From a candidate division FCPU426 bacterium (GTDB taxonomy: Bacteria; Oederibacteriota; Muellerivitia; Muellerivitales; Muellerivitaceae), in the NCBI GenBank assembly GCA_027452205.1, contig DAIDGV010000024.1, forward strand, positions 466,750 through 530,749: DNA of 64,000 nucleotides, written 5' to 3'. The notes beneath the pieces were generated by a model that was given only the letters and a program-made list of their open reading frames with translations, was not told the DNA's origin and made no database searches. Below, in pieces: positions 41,883 through 48,315 of the stretch. Every line of letters begins with the position of its first letter. Positions within the stretch are counted from its first letter, which is position 1. Both the position numbers and the translations under genes were made by a program.

Positions 41883-43514
41883 TTATAGGTCCCTGAATTT
41901 TTGGGCGATGGGGATACGGCGGCCCATACCAAAGGCCTTGGCAGTCACCTTCAACCCCGGGGCCATTTGACGCCGTTTGTACTCGTTCTGGTTGATCTTT
42001 TTGACGATGTCGGCGACGATCGCCGCGTCGTAACCGGCCTTGACGATCTGGGCGGGGGGAACGTTCTCTTCGACATATAAGCGCAAGATACCGTCCAGGA
42101 TGTCATAGGGCGGCAGGGAGTCCTGGTCCTTCTGGTTGGGCCGCAACTCAGCGGAGGGCGCTTTTTCGATGGTCGAGAAGGGGATGATCTCCCCGTCGCG
42201 GTTGATGAAGCGGGCCAGGTCATAGACCATCACCTTCGGCACGTCCGAAATGACGGCCAAACCGCCGCACATGTCCCCATATAAAGTGCAATAACCCACC
42301 GCGATCTCGCTCTTGTTGCCGGTCGAAAGAACCAGCCGGTTCAACTTATTGGAAAGGGACATGAGGATCAACCCCCGCAGGCGGGCCTGCATATTTTCCT
42401 CGGTGGTATCCGGGGGTTTGCCCTGGAAGAAGGGGGTGAGGTGTTTCAAGGCCGGCTCAAAGACCGGGGTGATGGGGATCTCCTCAAATTGAATGCCTAA
42501 AGCTTTGGCCAGTTGACGCGAGTCCTCAATGGAACCCTCGGACGAGTAGGGCGAGGGCATGGTGACGCCTAACACGTTCTCCGGGCCCAGGGCCTGGGCG
42601 GCCAAGGCGGCAACCAGGGCGGAATCGATCCCGCCCGAAAGGCCGATGAGCACTTTTTGAAAGCCGCACTTGCGCACATAGTCCCGGGTGCCCAGGACCA
42701 AGGCTTGGTAAATGGACGCGATGGGGCTGACCGGCTGGACCGCGGGCGACGAGGACGTTTGGGTGTCATAGATCCAGTAGTCTTCCTCGAAACCCTTTCC
42801 CTGAACGATCCCGCCGTTGGGGGTCGCGACCATGCTGTAACCGTCGAAGATCAATTCGTCGTTGCCGCCCACCAGGTTGCAATAGAGGATGGGGCATCTG
42901 GATTTGCGGACCGACATTTTCAAAAGCTGTTGGCGCACGGTCAGCTTGGTCGCGTGAAAAGGCGAGGCGGATAAATTCAACAGCAGGTCCACTTTTTGCG
43001 CCGCCAGGTAGCTGACCGGGTCCTGGGTGTAGAGGTGCTGGGAATAACCATCGACGTTCCAAATGTCCTCGCAAAGGGTGATGCCGATGCGCTGGCCCTT
43101 GTACTCCCAGGGTTTGGAAGGTTGGGGCGCGGGGGCGAAATAACGGGCCTCGTCGAAAACGTCGTAGTTGGGCAGAAGGGTCTTGTGAACGACGTGAAGC
43201 ACTTGACCGTCCTTGACGGCGACCGCGCTATTAAAGAGAGGGAAGCCCGGCCCCTCGTTCTTTTGGATGGTCCCCACGACCGCGGCGATGCCCTGGGCGC
43301 CTTGGGCGATCTTCTGTAGGGCTTTTTCAGCCTCTTGGTAAAAGGAAAGGCGGTCCAGCAGGTCCCGGGGGGGATAACCGGTCAGGGTCAGTTCGGGGAA
43401 AAGGGCCAAGTCACAGCCGTCCGCTTTGGCTTTTTTCAGCGAGGCGAGGACCTTTTCCACGTTCCCGTTGAAGTCCCCGACGGTGGTATTGATCTGACAG
43501 AGGGCGATCTTCAA
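41883..43514 (-). CDS. nadE: Glutamine-dependent NAD+ synthetase
   Basis: This 543-residue two-domain enzyme amidates nicotinic acid adenine dinucleotide to NAD+. The N-terminal nitrilase-like glutaminase has the triad glutamate in FPELTLTGYPP, the lysine in HKTLLPNYDVFDE and the cysteine in TLCEDIWNVDG. The C-terminal synthetase has the PP-loop GLSGGIDSALVAALA (about residues 298-312), TGNKSEIAVGYCTLYGDMCGG and LRPNQKDQDSLPPYD. It is monocistronic, with a minus-strand terminator. A 102-bp palindromic repeat lies just upstream of the start. Confidence 0.95.
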   Translation of the reverse strand: MKIALCQINTTVGDFNGNVEKVLASLKKAKADGCDLALFPELTLTGYPPRDLLDRLSFYQEAEKALQKIAQGAQGIAAVVGTIQKNEGPGFPLFNSAVAVKDGQVLHVVHKTLLPNYDVFDEARYFAPAPQPSKPWEYKGQRIGITLCEDIWNVDGYSQHLYTQDPVSYLAAQKVDLLLNLSASPFHATKLTVRQQLLKMSVRKSRCPILYCNLVGGNDELIFDGYSMVATPNGGIVQGKGFEEDYWIYDTQTSSSPAVQPVSPIASIYQALVLGTRDYVRKCGFQKVLIGLSGGIDSALVAALAAQALGPENVLGVTMPSPYSSEGSIEDSRQLAKALGIQFEEIPITPVFEPALKHLTPFFQGKPPDTTEENMQARLRGLILMSLSNKLNRLVLSTGNKSEIAVGYCTLYGDMCGGLAVISDVPKVMVYDLARFINRDGEIIPFSTIEKAPSAELRPNQKDQDSLPPYDILDGILRLYVEENVPPAQIVKAGYDAAIVADIVKKINQNEYKRRQMAPGLKVTAKAFGMGRRIPIAQKFRDL

Positions 43515-43557
43515 ATTAAAACCTTTTATCTCAAGATGAACCGCGATTCGAAATCCA

Positions 43558-43659
43558 TTTTAGCCACAGATGCAGGGGATACATAAACCCATAATTCTGA
43601 ATTCTTAATTTTGAATTATGAATTGTTGTTATATCCCCTGAATCCCATGAATCTGTGGC
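43558..43659 (+). repeat. 102-bp palindromic repeat, copy 2 (GCCACAGAT...ATCTGTGGC)
   Basis: This is the same unit as 30164-30264 in inverted orientation; I count one mismatch over about 101 bases (GGGGATAC against GGAGATAC). Terminal arms TTTAGCCACAGATGCAGG and CATGAATCTGTGGC flank a palindromic AT-rich core. It sits between divergent nadE and the phosphoesterase gene. Confidence 0.85.
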
Positions 43660-43760
43660 CCAATGGCCTTTTTTTAGTCTCAGGAAGCTTTGTATCCCAT
43701 GGGGGAATAGCTAATATGCTTTTTCTCTTCGGGATAAGCGAATCAAAAAAGGAGTTTTTC

Positions 43761-44273
43761 GTGGTCATCGGCGTCATCGCGGACACTCAAACCTTGCTCA
43801 CCCCGGACCAAATGAAAGAAGTCAGCCGGGCTTTCCATGGCGTGGACGCCATTTTGCACGCGGGCCCGGTGGGGGACCTGCGGGTGCTGGATCAACTCAA
43901 GACCCTCGCGCCGACCGAGGCGGTCTGCGGCAACGCGGAGTCCCACGAGGTTCGATCCGAGCTTTACGTGCGCGCGGTGTGGCGGTCCCGGGGCCTCAAG
44001 ATCGGGCTTATCCACGGTTATGGTCCCCCTTTCAGCCTGACCGAGTGGATGACCAAACAGTTCGAGAACGAGCCGGTGGACGTGATCGTTTACGGCAACC
44101 ACTTCGAGCCAAAAGCCCGCAAGATGGGTAATATCTACTTCTTCAACCCCGGTTCCTTCTCGGGCCGTTTGCCCGAAGGCATCCGGGGAACGGGCCCCTC
44201 GCGGTTGGGGTTGCTCTATATCGAGGGCCGCAAAGTCGAAGGCCAATCGCTGGTCGTGAACGCGCTGACCTAA
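43761..44273 (+). CDS. YfcE/MJ0936-family metallophosphoesterase
   Basis: The start at GTG 43761, preceded by AAAAAAGGAG, gives 170 residues. The longer reading from 43611 begins inside the palindromic repeat. The calcineurin-like motifs are IGVIADTQT (in place of SDTH), DAILHAGPVGD, CGNAESHE (GNCD-like), GLIHGYGP (GHP-like), VDVIVYGNHFEP, and FFNPGSFS. The first motif ends DTQT rather than DTHG, so one usual metal ligand (His) is replaced by Gln. Activity as a phosphodiesterase is likely but not certain. Confidence 0.8.
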   Translation: MVIGVIADTQTLLTPDQMKEVSRAFHGVDAILHAGPVGDLRVLDQLKTLAPTEAVCGNAESHEVRSELYVRAVWRSRGLKIGLIHGYGPPFSLTEWMTKQFENEPVDVIVYGNHFEPKARKMGNIYFFNPGSFSGRLPEGIRGTGPSRLGLLYIEGRKVEGQSLVVNALT

Positions 44274-44362
44274 GCCGTCCCGGACCGCCCTTGACGGTTG
44301 GTCGGCAAGGCCCGATATAATAGAAACATCGGTGGAGATCACCGAAAGTTCGAGGAGAAACC

Positions 44363-44683
44363 ATGATCCAAATGACCGAAGCCGCCGCCACCAAGGTGAA
44401 AACCTTTACCGACCAAAGCCCCGATTATCAGGGCAAGGATTTCCGCATCTTCGTGGAAAGCGGCAATTGCGGGTTCTCTTACGGTTTTACCTTCGACGAG
44501 GCCAAGTCCGACGATGAGGTCAATGAGGCGGGCGGTATCCGGGTGGTCATCGATCCGCTCAGCGCCAAGTACCTGAACGGAGCCAAGGTCGACTATGTCG
44601 AGGATATGCGCGGGGCGGGATTCGTCATCGACAATCCCAATACCAAAAGCTCCTGCGGTTGTGGAAATTCGGTCAGCTTCTAA
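44363..44683 (+). CDS. HesB/IscA-family iron-sulfur carrier
   Basis: This 106-residue A-type carrier has the three conserved cysteines: Cys36 in SGNCGFSYGF and the C-terminal CGCG pair. The rest of the fold is MIQMTEAAATKV at the start and GIRVVIDPLSAKYLNGAKVD in the middle. The protein receives an Fe-S cluster and passes it to apo-enzymes in the cytoplasm. The likely client lipoyl-system and IspH proteins are encoded in this window. GAGGAGAAACC precedes the ATG. It could be ErpA- or IscA-like; the sequence does not decide. Confidence 0.88.
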   Translation: MIQMTEAAATKVKTFTDQSPDYQGKDFRIFVESGNCGFSYGFTFDEAKSDDEVNEAGGIRVVIDPLSAKYLNGAKVDYVEDMRGAGFVIDNPNTKSSCGCGNSVSF

Positions 44684-44689
44684 ATAAGG

Positions 44690-44805
44690 CAATTCTGAAT
44701 TAAGAATTTTGAATTATAAATTTAGGAAAAGCGGCTAAAGCCGCTTTTTTGTTTTTGGGAGTCTTTTTGAGTCAAATTTATAATTCTGAATCCAAAATTC
44801 AAAAT
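44690..44805. repeat. AT-rich inverted arms around a terminator
   Basis: AATTCTGAATTAAGAATTTT (from 44692) and, inverted, AATTCTGAATCCAAAATTCA (from 44783) flank the terminator at 44727-44752. Both resemble the palindromic core of the repeats at 30164 and 43558, so this may be a core-only relative. The right arm ends just before the lipoate-ligase start. Confidence 0.5.
44727..44752 (+). terminator. Rho-independent terminator of the IscA-like gene
   Basis: AAAAGCGGC pairs with GCCGCTTTTTT around TAAA. Confidence 0.85.
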
Positions 44806-44814
44806 TCCGCCGCT

Positions 44815-45516
44815 ATGCGGCGGTGGCGGTTGATCCCTTCGTCCCAAGCCGTTCCCACTCAAGGCCAAATGGCCTTCGACCAAACCCTTTTCGACAACTA
44901 CCGGGCGGGCCAAAAGCCCGTCCTCCGCTTTTTTTATTTCTCTAAACCCACCTTCACCCTGGGCCGGTTGGAAGCCCGGCGTTTTCCCCTGGATAAACTG
45001 ACCTATCCCCACGAGGTGCGGCCCACGGGCGGCCGGGCGGTATTGCACGGCGAGGCGGACCTTTGTTACGCGGTCCTCGCGCCCGTGAACGATCCCCTCG
45101 TCGGCGGGCCCTTGATGGACAGCTACTGCAAGATCAGCAAGCTTTTCGCCGAGGGGCTCCAAACCTTGGGCCGGGACGCGCGGATGACCTTGGAAAAGCA
45201 CCTGGGCCTGGGCGACCCCCATTGTTTTACCGCGCCCTCCCAGGCGGAGCTGACCTGGCGGGGAAAAAAGGTGGCCGGCGGGGCCCAGGCCCGGCGGGGC
45301 GACGTGTTCCTCCAGCAAGGCGTGTTCCTGCTCTCGGTGGCGGAAGATTGGAAAAAAGTTTTCCCCGCGGAAAGTATGTCCAATATGGCGGGGCTGAACG
45401 ATGAAGGCGCGCCTATTTCCCGCGCGCAGTTAGAACAGGCCCTGACGCAGGCTTTTGAGCGGGCGGGCGTGGTATTTGAAAACGACAACAGCCTATCAAC
45501 AAGGACAACGTCTTAA
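44815..45516 (+). CDS. lplA: Lipoate-protein ligase A family protein
   Basis: The start at ATG 44815 gives 233 residues; the upstream reading would be coded by an AT-rich repeat. The catalytic signature is RPTGGRAVLHGEADLCYAV (about residues 65-83), and the conserved lysine lies in GKKVAGGAQARRG (about 145-157), as in LplA/LipB-type ligases. The enzyme attaches lipoate or octanoate to acceptor domains of dehydrogenase complexes. It lacks the C-terminal accessory domain of E. coli LplA, so it may be an octanoyltransferase (LipM-like). The lpd gene for dihydrolipoamide dehydrogenase follows. Confidence 0.8.
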   Translation: MRRWRLIPSSQAVPTQGQMAFDQTLFDNYRAGQKPVLRFFYFSKPTFTLGRLEARRFPLDKLTYPHEVRPTGGRAVLHGEADLCYAVLAPVNDPLVGGPLMDSYCKISKLFAEGLQTLGRDARMTLEKHLGLGDPHCFTAPSQAELTWRGKKVAGGAQARRGDVFLQQGVFLLSVAEDWKKVFPAESMSNMAGLNDEGAPISRAQLEQALTQAFERAGVVFENDNSLSTRTTS

Positions 45517-45525
45517 TAATGTTTT

Positions 45526-45607
45526 AACCGCCGATAAACGCAGATGGACGCCGATAGAGATGGATAAGTTAAGATTTATCGGCGTTTATCCGCCTTGATC
45601 GGCGGTT
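45526..45607. repeat. ACCGCCGA...TCGGCGGT palindromic repeat, copy 1
   Basis: AACCGCCGATAAACG with GGACGCCGATAGAG at the left and TTATCGGCGTTTATCCGCC with GATCGGCGGTT at the right form an imperfect palindrome of about 82 bp between lplA and lpd. A diverged relative lies at 47550-47637. Confidence 0.7.
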
Positions 45608-45682
45608 GCTTGTCTTACGGGAGTTAAATAAATAATTCCCAGACCGCGATATAATCCGTCATTCCTTAATCAGAGGTCCCTT

Positions 45683-46972
45683 TTGAAATCATTCGACGTC
45701 CTCATCGTTGGCGGCGGCCCCGGCGGTTACCGGGCGGCCCAACTGCTGGCCCAAGGCGGAAAGACGGTCGCTTTATTCGAAAAGAAAAAACTGGGCGGGT
45801 CCTGCCTGCAAGTGGGTTGCGTCCCCACCAAACTGCTGCAATCGGCGGCGGTGCGTTACGCCACGCTGGCTAAAGAAGGCAAGGCCTGGGGTATCGAGGC
45901 CGATAACGTCCGCTTCAACTTCCAAACCATGGTCGACCGCACGCAAAAGACCCTCATGGTGCTGGAGCGGGGCATCCAAAACATGCTCTCTACCGCCAAG
46001 GTCGAGGTCGTTACCGGCGAGGCCGTTGTGAAGTCGCCCACGACGGTCGAATGCAATGGCGAAACTTACGAAGGCGCTTCCTTGATCCTGGCGGTCGGGT
46101 CCCGGCCCCGGCAGTTGTCCGCCTTTCCGGTGGGCGGCAAGGTGGTCACCAGCGACGAACTGCTCTCCCAACCCAAGCTGCCCCGGTCCCTTCTCATCGT
46201 GGGCGCGGGGGTCATCGGGCTGGAATTCGCCTGTCTCTATGCCCAGCTCGGCGTGAAGGTGCGGGTAGGCGATGTGATGCCGAAAATATTATCCACCATG
46301 GACGAGGAAGTGGCCCAAGCGCTCATGAACTCCTTGCGCAAATTAGGGGTGGAGATCGAACTGGGCCTGACCGCGGTCGCACCCAAGGATGAGGAACTGA
46401 TCCTGGTGGCGGTGGGCCGTCAGCCCAACTCGGACCTGGCGGGCATCCCCTCGCTCCATCTCAAAACCGATAACGGAAAGATCGTCACCGACGGTTTTAT
46501 GGAAACTTCCGTGAAGGGCGTTTACGCCCTGGGCGACCTGACGGGCAAATATCCTTACGCCCACACCGCTTACGAACACGCGCGTATCGCGGCACAAAAG
46601 ATCCTCCGCCCCAGTTCGCTCGAGACCATGGACGACACCAAGGTGCCCCATGTGGTCTTCACCTCGCCGGAGATCGCCTCGGTGGGCCTGAGCGAAGCGG
46701 AGGCCCGGGAAATATTCATGAACGTGAAGGTGCTCAAGAACAATTTCGCCGCCAACAGCAAAGCCCGCATCCTGGGCGAGATCGTCGGTTGGAACAAGAC
46801 GGTCTATGACGGCGACCAGGGGACCATCCTGGGCATCCAACTGGTCGGCCCGGAAGCGACGGACCTCATCGGCGAAGCCTGCGTGCTGGTCACGCAAAAA
46901 GTCACCGTCGATCAATTGGATAAAATTCTTCATCCCCATCCCACTTTGAACGAAATATTTTCATTTCATTGA
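45683..46972 (+). CDS. lpdA: Dihydrolipoamide dehydrogenase
   Basis: This 429-residue flavoprotein starts at TTG 45683 with AGAGG upstream. FAD motif GGGPGGY lies at residues 10-16. The redox-active disulfide is in GGSCLQVGCVPTK (about 38-50), the NAD motif is VGAGVIGLEFACLYAQLG, and the catalytic HPHPTLNEI lies at the C-terminus. The protein reoxidises dihydrolipoyl groups of 2-oxoacid dehydrogenase or glycine cleavage complexes. It is about 35-40 residues shorter than usual because the strand region after the NAD motif (LRKLGVEIELGLTAVAP) is contracted. It is probably functionally linked to the lipoate ligase upstream. Confidence 0.92.
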   Translation: MKSFDVLIVGGGPGGYRAAQLLAQGGKTVALFEKKKLGGSCLQVGCVPTKLLQSAAVRYATLAKEGKAWGIEADNVRFNFQTMVDRTQKTLMVLERGIQNMLSTAKVEVVTGEAVVKSPTTVECNGETYEGASLILAVGSRPRQLSAFPVGGKVVTSDELLSQPKLPRSLLIVGAGVIGLEFACLYAQLGVKVRVGDVMPKILSTMDEEVAQALMNSLRKLGVEIELGLTAVAPKDEELILVAVGRQPNSDLAGIPSLHLKTDNGKIVTDGFMETSVKGVYALGDLTGKYPYAHTAYEHARIAAQKILRPSSLETMDDTKVPHVVFTSPEIASVGLSEAEAREIFMNVKVLKNNFAANSKARILGEIVGWNKTVYDGDQGTILGIQLVGPEATDLIGEACVLVTQKVTVDQLDKILHPHPTLNEIFSFH

Positions 46973-47004
46973 TGGGATGAAGAAGGGGTGCGGGGAAGGG
47001 GTAC

Positions 47005-47026
47005 ACAGGGGGATTTTCCCCTGTGA
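47005..47026 (+). terminator. GC-rich hairpin after lpdA
   Basis: CACAGGGG pairs with CCCCTGTG around GATTTT, 32 bases after the lpdA stop. No T-run follows, so it may be a processing or Rho-associated structure. Confidence 0.4.
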
Positions 47027-47176
47027 GAGCGAAGCGAGCATCCCTATCCAACGTTAAATGAGATCTTCGGCCTCCACTAAGTCCGCTTTCTCCGTCAATT
47101 TAAGCCTGTAAACCCCTGGGTTTAATGCGATTGTTCTAAGTCCCCGACAGGCCTAAAATGCGGTCAGAGGTTTTCC

Positions 47177-47515
47177 ATGAAAGTTCTTTTGTCCCTACTT
47201 CTTCTTTTCACCGCAGGCGCCGCTTGGGCGGACCCGCCCCTGAAAACCGTTTACCAGAGCGGCTCCACCACCAAGTTCACCTGGCAATGGCCTTATCACA
47301 CCTATCAAACCAAGACGACCTACCAATACCAGCCCTCTCCGGCGAATAGCGGTTACCGGCAGATCACCCAGGCCAATGTGAACGAGGACCTGTCCAATTA
47401 CCGTTTCCATAATTCCCACCTGACCTACCAGAACCAATGGGGTTATTTCTTCCCAGCGGGCACCCGGCCGGTGCATGTGGGCAGCTGGTCCACTTTCATC
47501 ACGCCCGCCCATTAA
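47177..47515 (+). CDS. Small exported Tyr/Gln-rich protein of unknown function
   Basis: This 112-residue protein has a signal peptide (MKVLLSLLLLFTAGAAWA). The mature part is aromatic and polar, with repeated patterns such as YHTYQTKTTYQYQP and WQWPYH, and contains no cysteine. It looks like a small secreted beta-rich protein. The family is not recognised. The ATG is preceded by AGAGG. It is monocistronic. Confidence 0.6.
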   Translation: MKVLLSLLLLFTAGAAWADPPLKTVYQSGSTTKFTWQWPYHTYQTKTTYQYQPSPANSGYRQITQANVNEDLSNYRFHNSHLTYQNQWGYFFPAGTRPVHVGSWSTFITPAH

Positions 47516-47549
47516 AAATCAGGCATTAACCCCGCACCTCCGGCAAAGT

Positions 47550-47637
47550 AACCGCCGACCAAGACGGATCGGCGCCGGTAAGGTCCTTTTTCCAAGATGT
47601 GATCCCTATCGGCGTTCATCAGGTGTGATCGGCGGTC
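47550..47637. repeat. ACCGCCGA...TCGGCGGT palindromic repeat, copy 2
   Basis: ACCGCCGACC at the left and TATCGGCGTTCATC plus GATCGGCGGT at the right share the arms of the repeat at 45526 with a diverged centre. It occupies most of the 326-bp gap 47516-47841. The rest of the gap holds no gene that I can see and presumably carries the promoter of the zinc-ribbon genes. Confidence 0.55.
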
Positions 47638-47841
47638 AATAGATCGGCCTTTGAAGTTGTTCGTTCGGATAAGGTTTTCGTTTTCCGATCGGTCATTTTC
47701 ATGCTGTTTTCCCCCTTGTTACAAACCGCCCATTCAAATGTCACCTCCTTTTAACATCCCGAACCCAAACTATGTCCAGTTTTACGATCCACGCTCATCA
47801 ACACCTTTGCTACGCCTAATCTTGAAATAGAGGGAGCCGCT

Positions 47842-48024
47842 ATGTTGATCCTGGATCAATTTTCGGAAAGCGTTCTGTTCCAATGCGATCGCTGTCAAAT
47901 GGTCGGTGAGCTGATCACCGATATCGTTGAGAACGACGAGCGTTATTACTGCTGGCGGTGCCTGTCCGTTAACCGCCAATTGGAAATGAACCATATGAAA
48001 AAACGGGCCAAGTCATCCATTTAA
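47842..48024 (+). CDS. Small zinc-ribbon protein, tandem copy 1
   Basis: This 60-residue protein has CDRC (residues 15-18) and CWRC (37-40) separated by an acidic linker, a compact zinc-ribbon or treble-clef layout, and then a basic tail (KKRAKSS). It is about one-third identical by eye to the next gene, including LFQCDRCQ against LYQCDRCQ. GGGAG precedes the ATG. Size and motif suggest a nucleic-acid- or protein-binding adaptor. The family is not recognised. Confidence 0.6.
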   Translation: MLILDQFSESVLFQCDRCQMVGELITDIVENDERYYCWRCLSVNRQLEMNHMKKRAKSSI

Positions 48025-48051
48025 CGGGTTTCCGTGGAAGGGGAGAGAACC

Positions 48052-48240
48052 ATGCGTTTGGTCGAAATGAACGAGTTGGGCGAGGCGCTTTACCAATGTG
48101 ACCGCTGCCAACTGGCGGGGCCGAAGGATTCCTGCATCATCGAGGACAACAGCGGGCACTATTGTTTGTCCTGCTGGTACGAAAAAAGCCGCAGCCGCCG
48201 GGTGGTCCGGGAAGGCCGCAGCGTGGTGATCGAGGTCTGA
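48052..48240 (+). CDS. Small zinc-ribbon protein, tandem copy 2
   Basis: The start at ATG 48052 is preceded by GGGGAGAGAACC and gives 62 residues. CDRC (residues 16-19) and CLSC (38-41) match the spacing of the preceding gene, and the tail is again basic (RSRRVVREGR). The two genes are 27 bases apart and share one terminator, so they form an operon produced by tandem duplication. The function is unknown. Confidence 0.6.
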   Translation: MRLVEMNELGEALYQCDRCQLAGPKDSCIIEDNSGHYCLSCWYEKSRSRRVVREGRSVVIEV

Positions 48241-48273
48241 GGTGAGCTGAACAACCGAAAGGCAAAAAGTGTC

Positions 48274-48298
48274 AGGCCCCAATGGGGCCTTTTTTGTT
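48274..48298 (+). terminator. Rho-independent terminator
   Basis: AGGCCCC-AAT-GGGGCCT is followed by TTTTTGTTTT. Confidence 0.9.
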
Positions 48299-48315
48299 TT
48301 AGAGGCAAGTTCCCT

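Noticed and set aside
42480-42520. Additional coding-repeat copy in nadE (GCCTAAAGCTTTGGCC)
   Set aside because: The sequence encodes the normal SRQLAKALGI segment of NAD synthetase and lacks the hairpin and tail.
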